DNA of 55,570 bases from an uncultured Massilia sp. (GTDB lineage: Bacteria > Pseudomonadota > Gammaproteobacteria > Burkholderiales > Burkholderiaceae_D): positions 1 through 55,570 of the forward strand of contig CAJYXO010000172.1 in the NCBI GenBank assembly GCA_913778765.1. Reading direction: 5' to 3'. Made by a program: the position numbers and the translations under genes. Positions 8,120 to 17,370 of the stretch are shown here, piece by piece. Within the stretch, counting starts at the first letter, position 1; every line of letters begins with the position of its first letter. The notes under the pieces are model-generated. The model did not search any database and was not told the DNA's origin. It saw only the letters and a program-made list of their open reading frames with translations.

Positions 8120-10876
8120 ATGACGGCCCTTCCCCCCACCCGCCCGACGGCGAAGCGGGCGCGCCGCCGGCTGGGCCGCGTGCTCGACACCCACATCGCG
8201 CTGCCGCTGTTCGCGCTGCTGCCGCTGATCGCGATCTGGATCGTCACCTTCCACTTCATCGCCGCCGAACGCGAGGCCGCCGTCGCCGCCGCGCGCGACG
8301 CCGCCCGCGAACAGGCCGACACCTACGAAGCGCAGATGGTGCGCAACCTCACTGCGATCGACCAGACCCTGAAGGTGCTGGAGTACGCGGTCGAGCAGCA
8401 CGGCCCGGCGGCGGCGCTCGACAACCTGCGCCGCCAGGGCCTGCTGCCGCCTTCGCTCGTGTTCGTGGTCGGCATCACCGACCGCGACGGCCGCATCGTC
8501 GCCAGCAATCCGGGCATGCCGCGCCTGGACGTGTCGCGCGAGACCTTCTTCGCGGCGCACCGCGACGACGCCGGCGCCATGCCCTTCATCAGCCACACCA
8601 TCGCCGACCCCGCCCGGGCCGAGCCGCACCTGCACTTCAGCCGCCGCATCGAGGATGCCGCCGGCCGCTTTGCCGGCGTCGCCATCGTCGCCGTCGATCC
8701 GGCCTATTTCACCAGCGCCTACGAGCGTTCGCGCGAGGGCGACCTGGGGCTGCTCGGCCTGATCGGCAACGACGGCGTGGCGCGCGCCCTGCGCATCGGC
8801 GACAAGGTCTCGTGGGGCCAGCAGGTCGCGCTCGACCGCCTGGCCGACGATGCCGTCGATCCGCACGCCACCGCGCCGGACGGCGTGGCGCGCTACATCA
8901 GCGTGCGCCGCCTGCACGGCTTCCCGCTGTCGGCCGTGATCGGCCTGGCCGAACACGAACAGATGGCGCAGTTCGAGCAGCACCGCGGCAACTACCTGGT
9001 GGCGGCCTTCGCCGGCAGCGCCCTCCTGATCGCCGTGGTCGGCATGATCAGCGCCTGGTCGTGGCAGCTGGCCAAGGCGCGCCGGCGCGAACGGCGCGCC
9101 CAGGAAACCTACGCCGCGGCCTCGGAGGCCAGCCTGGACGCCTTCTTCGTGCTGCGCAGCGTGCTCGACGACGACGGCCGGGTGGTCGACTTCCTGGTCG
9201 AGGAGACCAACTCGCGCGCCGAACAGGTCACCGGCATCGCCAAGGCCGAACTGCGCGGCAGGCTGATGGGCGAACTGATGCCCTTCTACCGCGTGAACGG
9301 CATGTTCGACGAACTGGAGCGCGTGGTACTGCACGGCAGCGCCATCGAGACCGAATGGCAGGCCGCGACCTGGCCGGCCACCGGCCGCTGGCTGCAGCGC
9401 CAGATCGTGCCGGTGGAAGGCGGCGCGGTCGCCACCGTGCGCGACATCACCGAGCGCAAGAAAGCCGAGGAACGGATCCGCCACCTGGCCCATCACGACG
9501 AGCTGACCGGCCTGCCGAACCGCAGCCTGATCCGCGACCGCCTCGACCAGGCCGTGCTGAACGCCCAGCGCAACGGCAAGTCGCTGGCGCTGGCCTTCGT
9601 CGACCTGGACGGCTTCAAGCTGGTCAACGACGGCCTCGGCCACAATGCCGGCGACGAGCTGCTGAAGGTGGTCGGCCGCCGCATGGGCGCCTGCCTGCGC
9701 CGCAACGACACCCTGGGCCGCCTCGGCGGCGACGAGTTCGTGATCCTGCTGCCGGACGTGTCCGACCAGGCGCTGGCGATCACGCCGGTGCTGGAAAAGA
9801 TCCGCCAGGCCGTCACCGAGCCGGTCCTGATCGGCGACCAGGCGGTGCAGGTCAGCTGCAGCATGGGCGTGGCGCTGTTCCCGCGCGACGGCGACGACCC
9901 GAAGACCCTGATGATGAACGCGGATGCGGCGATGTACCGCGCCAAGGAGCTGGGCAGCAACAACTTCCAGTTCTATACGCGCGAGATGAACGCCAGCGTC
10001 GAGGAAAAGCTGATGCTGCTGGAAGGCCTGCGCAAGGCCTTTGACTACACGCAAGCGCCGACCCCGCCATCCGGCGATGCGCCGTCCGGCGCCGGCCTGG
10101 CCGGTAAGTTCTTCCTGGTGTACCAGCCGAAGGTCGACCTGCGCACCGGCCGCATCTTCGGCGTCGAGGCCCTGATCCGCTGGCGCCATCCGGAGCACGG
10201 CATGGTGCAGCCGCCGCGCTTCATCGGCCTGGCCGAGGAATCCGGCCTGATCGTCGGCATCGGCGAGTGGGTGCTGCGCACCGCCTGCCGCCAGGCCCAG
10301 CTCTGGCGCGCCGCCGGCCTCGAGCCGCTGACGGTGTCGGTCAACGTGTCGGCCCGCCAGTTCGAGGAAAAGCACCTGGTCGACCGCATCGCCGGCGCCC
10401 TGCGCGACACCGGCCTGCCGCCGGAGGCGCTCGAGCTGGAGGTGACGGAGAGCCTGCTGATGCGCGACCTGAACCAGGCGATCGAGCGCATGCGCGCGCT
10501 GAAGGACATGGGCATCTCGCTGTCGATCGACGATTTCGGCACCGGCTATTCGAGCCTGTCGGCGCTGAAGTCCTTCCCGATCAGCACCCTCAAGATCGAC
10601 AAGAGTTTCGTGCGCGACCTGGCCGACAGCGCCGACGACCAGGCGATCGCGCTGGCCGTGATCTCGCTCGGCCACCGCCTGCAGTTGCGGGTCATCGCCG
10701 AAGGCGTCGAGACCGACGAGCAGCGTGAATTCCTGGTGGCGAACGAGTGCGACGAAATGCAGGGCTACCTGTTCAGTCCCCCGGTGCCGGCCGAGCGCAT
10801 CACCGCCATGCTGGAGGCGCAGGCCGGGAGCGGTAATCGGGACTGCGCCGGCCACCGGCCGCAGCTGGTGGGCTGA
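8120..10876 (+). CDS. Membrane-bound sensor with PAS, GGDEF and EAL domains
   Basis: 918 residues. TM helix about 27-50, periplasmic Cache-type sensor region about 55-290, second TM about 293-318, PAS about 328-445, GGDEF about 455-620, EAL about 660-905. GGDEF is intact (RLGGDEF) with RRND five residues upstream as an I-site. The EAL half is also intact: EALIRW, ELEVTES, DDFGTGYSSL and AEGVET are all present. It may therefore both make and degrade c-di-GMP, with the direction set by the periplasmic signal. The next gene, another GGDEF protein, starts one base after its stop codon, so they are co-transcribed. Confidence 0.93.
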   Translation: MTALPPTRPTAKRARRRLGRVLDTHIALPLFALLPLIAIWIVTFHFIAAEREAAVAAARDAAREQADTYEAQMVRNLTAIDQTLKVLEYAVEQHGPAAALDNLRRQGLLPPSLVFVVGITDRDGRIVASNPGMPRLDVSRETFFAAHRDDAGAMPFISHTIADPARAEPHLHFSRRIEDAAGRFAGVAIVAVDPAYFTSAYERSREGDLGLLGLIGNDGVARALRIGDKVSWGQQVALDRLADDAVDPHATAPDGVARYISVRRLHGFPLSAVIGLAEHEQMAQFEQHRGNYLVAAFAGSALLIAVVGMISAWSWQLAKARRRERRAQETYAAASEASLDAFFVLRSVLDDDGRVVDFLVEETNSRAEQVTGIAKAELRGRLMGELMPFYRVNGMFDELERVVLHGSAIETEWQAATWPATGRWLQRQIVPVEGGAVATVRDITERKKAEERIRHLAHHDELTGLPNRSLIRDRLDQAVLNAQRNGKSLALAFVDLDGFKLVNDGLGHNAGDELLKVVGRRMGACLRRNDTLGRLGGDEFVILLPDVSDQALAITPVLEKIRQAVTEPVLIGDQAVQVSCSMGVALFPRDGDDPKTLMMNADAAMYRAKELGSNNFQFYTREMNASVEEKLMLLEGLRKAFDYTQAPTPPSGDAPSGAGLAGKFFLVYQPKVDLRTGRIFGVEALIRWRHPEHGMVQPPRFIGLAEESGLIVGIGEWVLRTACRQAQLWRAAGLEPLTVSVNVSARQFEEKHLVDRIAGALRDTGLPPEALELEVTESLLMRDLNQAIERMRALKDMGISLSIDDFGTGYSSLSALKSFPISTLKIDKSFVRDLADSADDQAIALAVISLGHRLQLRVIAEGVETDEQREFLVANECDEMQGYLFSPPVPAERITAMLEAQAGSGNRDCAGHRPQLVG

Positions 10877-10877
10877 G

Positions 10878-11984
10878 ATGGCGACGAGCCGCCTGTCACG
10901 TCTTCTGTTCGGCGCCGATCCCAAGCTGCGCCGCATGATGTCCTACTGGGGCGCGACGGCGGCGCTGTACACCGTCTTCATGGGTATCCTGATCGAGGTC
11001 GGCAACCGCCACCTGATCGACCGCGGCGACGCCCTGGCCCTCGCCCGCTATGCCGCTGGCGGCATCGTCCTGTCCTTCCTGGTGGTGCGCCTGGGCGCCC
11101 GCTACGGGCTAGCGCCGACCGGGGCCGCGGCGCTGCAGGCCGTGTTCGGCCTGAGCTGCAATATGTGGTGGTATGCGATCGCCGGGCCGCTGCGCGGTGT
11201 GACCCTGATGGGCCTGATGGTGGTGGTGGTGTTCTGCACCTTCGCCCTGCGCCCGCGCCAGACCCTGGCGCTGACCGCGGTCGGGCTGGCGGGCATGGGC
11301 ACGACCATGTGGTGGCTGCAGGCGCACGACCCGCTGCGCTATCCACCGCTGGTGGAGTCGGTGACCTTCGCGATCATGGCCGGCTGTTCGATGACCGTGA
11401 CCCTGCTGACCGGCGAGGCCAGCAAGCTGCGCACGCGCCTGAAGGCCCAGAAGGAAGACCTGCTCAAGGCCTTGGACACGATCCGCACCCTCGCCACCAT
11501 CGACGAGCTGACGGCGCTGTCGAACCGGCGTCACATGAACGCGGTCCTCGCGGAGGAAGAGCGCCGCACCCAGCCGGCCGGGGCGCCGCAGCGCACCTGC
11601 ATCGCCCTGCTCGACATCGACTTCTTCAAGCAGATCAACGACCGCCACGGCCACGCCGCCGGCGACGAAGTGCTGCGCCGCTTTGCCGACGCCGCGCGCG
11701 CCGAGCTGCGCGCCGGCGACGTGCTGGCGCGCTGGGGCGGCGAGGAATTCCTGCTGATGCTGCCGGATACCGGCGAACCGGAGGCCGGCGCGGTGGTCGA
11801 GCGCATCCGCGCACGGGTCGGCGCGCTGCGCGTGGACGGGATACCGGAACAACGCCGGATCAGTTTTTCGGCCGGCCTGACGGCAAGGCGCGGCAGCGAA
11901 GCGCTGGCCGACACCGTCAACCGCGCCGACAAGGCGCTGTACCAGGCCAAGTCCTCGGGGCGCGACCGGCTGGTCAGCGCCTAG
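10878..11984 (+). CDS. Membrane-anchored GGDEF diguanylate cyclase
   Basis: 368 residues. The N-terminal half has about six hydrophobic helices (residues about 15-185) forming a membrane sensor of MASE type, followed by a short coiled coil and a C-terminal GGDEF domain (about 205-365). The active-site motif is GGEEF; RAGD sits five residues upstream as an I-site. ATG 10878 follows the preceding TGA (10874-10876) by one base, which decides the start over longer open frames upstream. The tight spacing suggests that it is made together with the GGDEF-EAL protein and gives paired control of one c-di-GMP pool. Confidence 0.9.
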   Translation: MATSRLSRLLFGADPKLRRMMSYWGATAALYTVFMGILIEVGNRHLIDRGDALALARYAAGGIVLSFLVVRLGARYGLAPTGAAALQAVFGLSCNMWWYAIAGPLRGVTLMGLMVVVVFCTFALRPRQTLALTAVGLAGMGTTMWWLQAHDPLRYPPLVESVTFAIMAGCSMTVTLLTGEASKLRTRLKAQKEDLLKALDTIRTLATIDELTALSNRRHMNAVLAEEERRTQPAGAPQRTCIALLDIDFFKQINDRHGHAAGDEVLRRFADAARAELRAGDVLARWGGEEFLLMLPDTGEPEAGAVVERIRARVGALRVDGIPEQRRISFSAGLTARRGSEALADTVNRADKALYQAKSSGRDRLVSA

Positions 11985-12001
11985 GGTCGGCGCGGGCTGC
12001 C

Positions 12002-12568
12002 TTAAACCAGCGGTTCGGCGCGCGGCGGCGCCAGCGATTGCAGACGCGCCACCAGCGCATCCGGGTCGGCCTCGACGCTCATCAGCGCCGCATGCGCCGG
12101 ACGCACGAAGCCCTGCTCCACCATGTGGGTCACGAACTGCGCCAGCCCGTCCCAGAAGCCGTTCGGGTTCAGCAAGCCGATCGGCTTGGCGTGGATGCCC
12201 AGCTGGGCCCAGGTCACCATCTCGAACAGCTCTTCGAGCGTGCCCATCCCGCCCGGCATGGCGATGAAGCCGTCCGCCAGGTTCGACATCATCGCCTTCC
12301 GCTCGTGCATGTCCTTGACCACGAACTGGCGCGTCAGGCCGGTGTGGCCGACTTCGCGCTCGAGCAGCGCGCGCGGGATCACGCCGGTGGCTTCGCCGCC
12401 GAGGCGCAGGACTTCATCGGCGATCACCCCCATCAGGCCGACCTTGCCGCCGCCGTAGACCAGCCCGATGTTGCGCTCCACCAGCACGCGCGCCAGGCCG
12501 CGCGCGGCGTCGGCATACAGGGGAATCGCGCCCGGCGAGGCGCCGCAGTAGACGGCGATGGCCTTCAT
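12002..12568 (-). CDS. LOG family / TIGR00730 Rossmann-fold protein
   Basis: 188 residues, the normal length for the LOG family of nucleotide 5'-monophosphate phosphoribohydrolases (cytokinin-activating type). Visible hallmarks: VYCGAS near the N-terminus, YGGGKVGLMG (phosphate loop), and PGGMGTLEE, the family signature including the catalytic Arg/Glu region (MHERK precedes it). It would release free base from a nucleoside monophosphate. Start ATG 12568 overlaps the TGA of the TetR gene as ATGA, so translation is coupled to the regulator. Confidence 0.9.
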   Translation of the reverse strand: MKAIAVYCGASPGAIPLYADAARGLARVLVERNIGLVYGGGKVGLMGVIADEVLRLGGEATGVIPRALLEREVGHTGLTRQFVVKDMHERKAMMSNLADGFIAMPGGMGTLEELFEMVTWAQLGIHAKPIGLLNPNGFWDGLAQFVTHMVEQGFVRPAHAALMSVEADPDALVARLQSLAPPRAEPLV

Positions 12569-13257
12569 GCCTGGGCCTCCGGCGGCAGCTGCTTCAGGTA
12601 GTCTTCCGACAGGCGCTGGAACAGCTCGCGGGTCTCGCCTGCCAGGTACGGACCGACCATCGACAGCACCTGGTAGCAACCGCGCGCGAGGGCGTCGGCG
12701 ATCGCCTGCTGTTCGCTGTACTTGCGCGGATTGCGCACGTATTCGTAGGACAGCCAGTAGGTCGCGACCACCACCATGTTGGTCGCCATCGCGCCGATCT
12801 GGCTGTCGCCGGCTTCCAGCGAACCTTCGCTGCGCAGGTCTTCGCACAGCTGGCGCGCGACCTTGATCTTGTGCGCCAGGATCGCCTTGAACTGCAGTTC
12901 CAGCTTGCGGTTGCGCGACAGCAGGTCGTTCAGGTCGCGGTAGAAGAAGCGGTAGCGCCAGATCAGTTCGAACATCATGCGCAGGTAGAGCCACACGTCT
13001 TCGAGGTTCGAGCGGCGTCCGGCCGGCACCGTCAGCATGCGTCCGATCTCGGCTTCGAACTGGGCGAAGATCGAATTAACGATGTCGTCCTTGTTGCGGA
13101 AGTGGTAATAGAGGTTCCCCGGAGAGATGTTCATCTCTTCGGCGATCACGGTGGTCGTGATGTTCGGCTCGCCGAATTCGTTGAACAGCCTGAGCGACAA
13201 TTCGAGAATCCGTTCGCGGGTCCGGCGGGGAGCTTTCTGTTGCATGGGAGACGGCAT
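12565..13257 (-). CDS. TetR/AcrR family transcriptional regulator
   Basis: 230 residues from ATG 13257; a second in-frame ATG at 13245 is possible. The N-terminus is a classic TetR helix-turn-helix: RRTRERILELSLRLFNEFG, then TTTVIAEEMNISPGNLYYHF, ending about residue 55. The C-terminal ligand-binding domain is helical and rich in aromatic residues (WRYRFFYRDL). A longer frame upstream has no family resemblance. It is transcribed with the downstream LOG gene by a 4-bp overlap. Ligand unknown. Confidence 0.88.
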   Translation of the reverse strand: MPSPMQQKAPRRTRERILELSLRLFNEFGEPNITTTVIAEEMNISPGNLYYHFRNKDDIVNSIFAQFEAEIGRMLTVPAGRRSNLEDVWLYLRMMFELIWRYRFFYRDLNDLLSRNRKLELQFKAILAHKIKVARQLCEDLRSEGSLEAGDSQIGAMATNMVVVATYWLSYEYVRNPRKYSEQQAIADALARGCYQVLSMVGPYLAGETRELFQRLSEDYLKQLPPEAQA

Positions 13258-13318
13258 GGTTGAACTCACCCGCAAGGATAACACCGCGCGCCCGCCGCGG
13301 CCATATCGCCGGCCGGCC

Positions 13319-14104
13319 TTATCGCTCCGTACCTTGGGCGTGCAGGGCGAAGGCGGCGCGCAGATCCTCGCGCAGCGCGGCGGCGGCCCAGGGCTTGGGC
13401 AGGCGGCGGTCGACCAGGCCGGCGGCGCAGGCGCGTTCGATCGCCTCAACGTCGCCCGGCTCGGTCAGGCCGGACAGGATCAGGCGCACGGTTCCCGGAT
13501 GCGTGCGGCTGACCTGGGCCATCAGTTCGGTGCCCTGCATGCCCGGCATGCACTGGTCGGACAGGATCACGTCGACCGTTTCGTAGGCCAGCAGCACCAG
13601 CGCTTCCTCGCCCGAGCCGGCGCTGAGGATGCGCCATGGCTCGCTCTCGAGGGCGTCGAGCAGCACTTCGCGCATGAAGGCGTCGTCGTCGACCACCAGC
13701 AGGGTCGGCCTCGATGCGGCCGCCGTCGCCGGCACGGGCGCCGGCAGGAAGGCTTCGACTTCGGCGACGAAACTGGCCGGTTCGATCGGCTTGCAGATGT
13801 AGCCGTCGAAGCCGGCGCCGCGCACCCGTTCGCGGCCGCCGTCCGGCGCCAGCGCGCTGACCGCCAGCAGCGGCATCCGCGCATAGCGTTCATCGGCCTT
13901 GAGGGCGCGCGCCACCGCATAACCGTCCATCGCCGGCAGCTGCAGGTCGCACACCACCAGGTCCGGATGGCCGTCGAGGGCCAGGCGCAGCCCGGCGGCG
14001 CCGTCGGCGGCGGCGGTCACGGCATGTCCTGCCGCCTGCAGCAGGCTGGCCATCAATTCGCGGCTGGTTAAGTCGTCTTCGACGATGAGTATGCGCGCCG
14101 GCAT
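13319..14104 (-). CDS. Response regulator with two receiver domains
   Basis: 261 residues holding two REC domains and no output domain. REC1 (about 4-120): acidic pocket E9/D10/D11, phosphoacceptor D53, Lys K105 in CKP. REC2 (about 133-250): acidic pocket DDD near 139-141, D183, Lys K236 in PKPW. The second resembles receivers of HD-GYP or RpfG-type proteins (SDQCMPGMQGTEL, LSGLTE). With no DNA-binding or enzymatic domain it probably relays phosphate or acts by protein contact. It lies 61 bp upstream of the TetR gene on the same strand. No histidine kinase is next to it. Confidence 0.88.
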   Translation of the reverse strand: MPARILIVEDDLTSRELMASLLQAAGHAVTAAADGAAGLRLALDGHPDLVVCDLQLPAMDGYAVARALKADERYARMPLLAVSALAPDGGRERVRGAGFDGYICKPIEPASFVAEVEAFLPAPVPATAAASRPTLLVVDDDAFMREVLLDALESEPWRILSAGSGEEALVLLAYETVDVILSDQCMPGMQGTELMAQVSRTHPGTVRLILSGLTEPGDVEAIERACAAGLVDRRLPKPWAAAALREDLRAAFALHAQGTER

Positions 14105-14147
14105 GGCCTGTCTCCGTGGGACTTTCCAATCGATCGTTGGATCGACT

Positions 14148-15077
14148 TTAACACTGCGCGGCCGGGGAAGCCAGCGCATCGAGCTCCCCCAGCACGGCCG
14201 CCAGCACGCGCGGATTGCTGCCGAGGGCGACGTGGCCGACGCCGCCGAATTCCAGGTTGCGCGCGCCATCGAGGCGGCTCGACTCCTGCGGCGCGACGAT
14301 GTTGTCGTGATGGGTGTAGATCGAGGTGATGAGGGCGCGGGTGGCGGCGTCTTCGCCGTCCGCCAATGCGCGCAGCCAGGGACTGCCGTCGCGCATCTGG
14401 AAGGCGTTCCGTCCCAGCCCGAAACGGGCCAGCGCGGTGCCGTGGTGCGGCGTGCCGAGGGTGACGACGCGCGCCACCGCCGCCCTGCCGTGGGCGCGCA
14501 TCCAGGCGCGCGCCACCAGCCCGCCCATGCTGTGGGCGACGATCGCCACCTGCGCGGCGCCGCTGGCCGCGCGCAGGGCCTGCGCCGCGCGCTCGACCGT
14601 CTCGACGTAGCCGTCGATGTCGCCGGCGACCGGCTCCAGGTCGACGCTCGCATGGCTGATGCGGGCGGCGTCCAGCAGCGGCATCAGGTGGGCCCAGTAG
14701 CCGCTGTTGCAGCCGTAGCCGTGCAAGAGCAGCACCGGCGGATGGCGGCTATTTGGATAGGTGCGGGTGGCGGCGCTGGCGCGCGGGATGTGCCAGGACG
14801 TGACCAGCATGCTGGCCCGGAATTCCTCGGCCAGCAGGCGCAGCCTGGCTGCCGGGGAAAGGCGGAAGGCCGGCGGGGTGGCGCTGGCATACCAGCCCGC
14901 CATCGCGAAGTTGTTCATGTTGATGAGCAGGCGCACCAGGGCCACGCTGCCCACGCCGAGGCACAGCGCCTGCCAGGCCGGCAGGCCGAAGCGCGCCATC
15001 GCGGCCCAGGCGATGGCGAGGGCCGCGCCCAGCTGCACCAGCAGCAGCGTGCGGGACAGGAGGCGCGCGCTTTTCAT
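14148..15077 (-). CDS. Alpha/beta hydrolase, lipase/esterase-like, membrane-anchored
   Basis: 309 residues from ATG 15077, which has AGGCGG upstream and lies 7 bp after the GMC oxidoreductase stop. Two hydrophobic segments (about 8-28 and 33-50) anchor the N-terminus. The hydrolase core has the oxyanion strand VLLLHGYGCNSGYW, the nucleophile elbow AHSMGG, and a late GVGHVALGS that can supply the catalytic His. This pattern fits triacylglycerol-lipase-like enzymes. It is the last gene of the Tat-subunit / GMC / hydrolase set. Confidence 0.85.
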   Translation of the reverse strand: MKSARLLSRTLLLVQLGAALAIAWAAMARFGLPAWQALCLGVGSVALVRLLINMNNFAMAGWYASATPPAFRLSPAARLRLLAEEFRASMLVTSWHIPRASAATRTYPNSRHPPVLLLHGYGCNSGYWAHLMPLLDAARISHASVDLEPVAGDIDGYVETVERAAQALRAASGAAQVAIVAHSMGGLVARAWMRAHGRAAVARVVTLGTPHHGTALARFGLGRNAFQMRDGSPWLRALADGEDAATRALITSIYTHHDNIVAPQESSRLDGARNLEFGGVGHVALGSNPRVLAAVLGELDALASPAAQC

Positions 15078-15084
15078 CCCCGCC

Positions 15085-16704
15085 TCATGCGGGCGCCGGG
15101 CGGCCGCTGAGCGACGCCGCCAGCCGGCTGGCAAGGCGCGCCGTGATGCCGTAGATCGACAGCTGAGGATTGGCGCCGATCGAGGTCGGGACCAGCGAGC
15201 CGTCGTGCACCGACAGGTTGTTCAGGCCGTGATAGCGCCCGTCCGGGCCGGTGACGCCGGCGCGCGGATCGCCGGCCATCATGCAGCCGCCCATCACGTG
15301 GGCCGAGGCCACCTTGGCCAGGTGCGGGCGGTAAGGCAGCGCGGCGATGCCCTGCTGCGCCGCCTTCCAGGAGGCGTAGCGCGGCGCCGTCTCGTGCGCC
15401 ACCTGCACCCCGCTGGCGCCGGCCGCGAACTGGATCTCGGCCATGGTCAGCAGCGCGCGGCGCGCGCCCTCCCACAGCGGCTCGTTGAGCGGGTAATCGA
15501 GCACCGGTGCGCTGTCCGCGCCCAGTTCCACCGTGCCGCCCCGGGAGTCCGGATGGAAGCCGTCGCGCAGCAGCGCCAGCATGCCCTGCAGGTAGGGGAA
15601 CTGGCGCATCATGTCGGCATGCTGCGCGCCGAAGCCGGTCATGGTGGTCGACAGCAGCACCGGATGCAGCGGCGGCGCTTCCAGCTTGTAGCCGAGCGGT
15701 CCGTCGATCGCCTGGGTATGCAGGAAGTGGTCCGAATACACGGTCTGGGGCGCGCCGGCATAGCCGTCGACGCGCTGCGGGAACAGCGCGGCCGAGATCA
15801 GGGTCGGATGCAGGAAGGTGCGTTTGCCGAGCAGGCGGTTGGGGTCCGGCGCCTTCGAGCGCAGCAGCAGCGCCGGCGAATTGATCGCGCCGCCCGCCAG
15901 CACGTAGTGTTTCGCGCGCAGGGTCAGGCGGCGGCCGTTCGGGCGGATGCCGCCGGCGTCGAGCAGCGTGCATTCGAGCGCATCGACCCGTTCGCCCGCC
16001 AGCACGAAGCGCTCGGCGCGGGCGCGCGTGACCAGGGTGGCGCCATGGTCGAGGGCCGCGGGAATCGTCGACACCAGCATCGACTGCTTGGCATTGGTCG
16101 GACAGCCCATGCCGCAGTAGCCGAGGTTCCAGCAGCCGTTCACGTTGCGGCGGATGAAGCCGGTCGGGATACCGAGCTTTTCGGCGCCGCGGCGCAGCAG
16201 GTCGTTGTTCTCGTTGGGCGCGGCCGGCCAGTCCATCACGTGCAGGCGTTCTTCCATGCGCGCGAACCAGGGTTCGAGTGCCTGTTCGCTGTAGGTGTTC
16301 AAGCCGTAGCGTTGCTGCCAGAACTTCAGGGTATCGGGCGGGGTGCGGAAGCTCGAGGTCCAGTTGACCGTGGTCGAGCCGCCGACGGTGCGGCCCTGCA
16401 GGATGTTGATGCCCTTGTCCCTGGTCTTGCGCGCCGCCGATTCCTGGTACAGCGCCGGATAGGCGTCGGCTTCGCGCATCTTGAAGTCGCGCGAGGATTT
16501 CAGCGCACCCTCTTCCACGATGACGACCGAGAGTCCGCTCAGCGCGAGGATCTCGGCCGTGACGCCGCCGCCGGCGCCGCTGCCGATGACGACGACGTCG
16601 GCGTCCAGCGTGCGATCGGCATCGAGGCGGGCGCCGTCGACGATCTTCCAGCCGCGCGCCAGGCCGGCCTCATAAGGATCGGGGATGATCGCGGTATTGC
16701 TCAT
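15085..16704 (-). CDS. GMC family oxidoreductase
   Basis: 539 residues. FAD-binding motif GSGAGGG near residue 41, the E of EEG closing the Rossmann fold, GRTVGGSTTVNWTSSFR (GMC signature 1 region), AGGAINSPALLLRS (signature 2), and a C-terminal HVMGG...NLSVHDGSLVPTSIGANPQ with the conserved catalytic His/Asn region. GAGGAG upstream of ATG 16704 supports the start. The preceding gene encodes a Tat-exported small subunit, as in gluconate-dehydrogenase-like complexes, so the enzyme may be a periplasmic alcohol or sugar dehydrogenase carried out with its partner. No signal peptide of its own is visible. Substrate unknown. Confidence 0.9.
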   Translation of the reverse strand: MSNTAIIPDPYEAGLARGWKIVDGARLDADRTLDADVVVIGSGAGGGVTAEILALSGLSVVIVEEGALKSSRDFKMREADAYPALYQESAARKTRDKGINILQGRTVGGSTTVNWTSSFRTPPDTLKFWQQRYGLNTYSEQALEPWFARMEERLHVMDWPAAPNENNDLLRRGAEKLGIPTGFIRRNVNGCWNLGYCGMGCPTNAKQSMLVSTIPAALDHGATLVTRARAERFVLAGERVDALECTLLDAGGIRPNGRRLTLRAKHYVLAGGAINSPALLLRSKAPDPNRLLGKRTFLHPTLISAALFPQRVDGYAGAPQTVYSDHFLHTQAIDGPLGYKLEAPPLHPVLLSTTMTGFGAQHADMMRQFPYLQGMLALLRDGFHPDSRGGTVELGADSAPVLDYPLNEPLWEGARRALLTMAEIQFAAGASGVQVAHETAPRYASWKAAQQGIAALPYRPHLAKVASAHVMGGCMMAGDPRAGVTGPDGRYHGLNNLSVHDGSLVPTSIGANPQLSIYGITARLASRLAASLSGRPAPA

Positions 16705-16713
16705 GCCGGCTCC

Positions 16714-17235
16714 TCAGGCGAGTTCCTGGAGGGGACCAGGGTAGCCGATCGCCGCCCAGTTGGCGGGATCGCTGTACCAGCTGCCCAGCACCAGGTCGTG
16801 CAGGGCCTGGTAAGCGGTGCGCAGCAGGCCGATGCGGTGGGTGCGCCAGTCCTGGAGCCAGGCGCTGACTTCGGCGTCCTTCGCCTCGGCCCAGCCGTGC
16901 GGGATGCCGGTCAGCAGCCGGCGCGCCGGTCCCAGCGCCAGCAGGCCGAACAGGTCCTGCACCTCCTGCTGGGCCGCCAGCGGCAGGCCGAGGATGGTCT
17001 GGTCCAGGCGCGCCGTGGTCGCGGCGATGGCCTGGGTGCGTGCCCGCGGTTCCGCGGGCAGCATGCCGGCCAGGATCGCCGGGACGATCGCGTGCAGTGC
17101 GCCGCGCGCGCCATCGTCGAGCACGAAGCCTTTGGGCGCGGGCGGATGGGTATGACGATAAAGCCCGCCCCCGGCTGCAAGCACGAGCGCGGCCAGGGCG
17201 CCGGCCTTGAGAAAGGATCTGCGGCTAGTCTCCAT
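16714..17235 (-). CDS. Tat-exported small subunit, gluconate 2-dehydrogenase subunit 3-like
   Basis: 173 residues. N-terminus SRRSFLK followed by a hydrophobic stretch is a twin-arginine signal. The mature part is helical with AIVPAILAGMLP and GPGPLQEL-type features common in subunit 3 of membrane-bound gluconate or sorbitol dehydrogenases. The gene ends 9 bp before the GMC start, so the two proteins probably form a complex and are exported together. Specific family membership is recognised mainly from this context. Confidence 0.75.
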   Translation of the reverse strand: METSRRSFLKAGALAALVLAAGGGLYRHTHPPAPKGFVLDDGARGALHAIVPAILAGMLPAEPRARTQAIAATTARLDQTILGLPLAAQQEVQDLFGLLALGPARRLLTGIPHGWAEAKDAEVSAWLQDWRTHRIGLLRTAYQALHDLVLGSWYSDPANWAAIGYPGPLQELA

Positions 17236-17340
17236 GCTGGACCTTTTTATGGTTTTTTTCCTAGTGTAAGCGAAAGGTCCGTACGGGCAACGCCGAAAAC
17301 TAGAGCGCCGCGTCTAGCTTTCCTCGCGGCCCTTTCCGAA

Positions 17341-17370
17341 AACCGGGGTCAGACTCCGGTTTTTGGCAAT
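17341..17370. repeat. Single arm of the CCGGGGTCAGACTCCGG dispersed repeat
   Basis: AACCGGGGTCAGACTCCGG followed by TTTTTGGCAAT at the 3' end of trmJ, directly abutting its stop codon. The same core occurs as full inverted repeats at 20857-20930 and 48870-48937. A small CTAGA/TCTAG dyad lies just upstream near 17301-17317. Confidence 0.85.

Noticed and set aside
7925..10936. 1003-codon open frame on the minus strand opposite the GGDEF-EAL gene
   Set aside because: It is a shadow of the plus-strand gene in GC-rich DNA: low-complexity Arg/Ala/Gly/His composition, no domain, and intact GGDEF and EAL motifs on the other strand.
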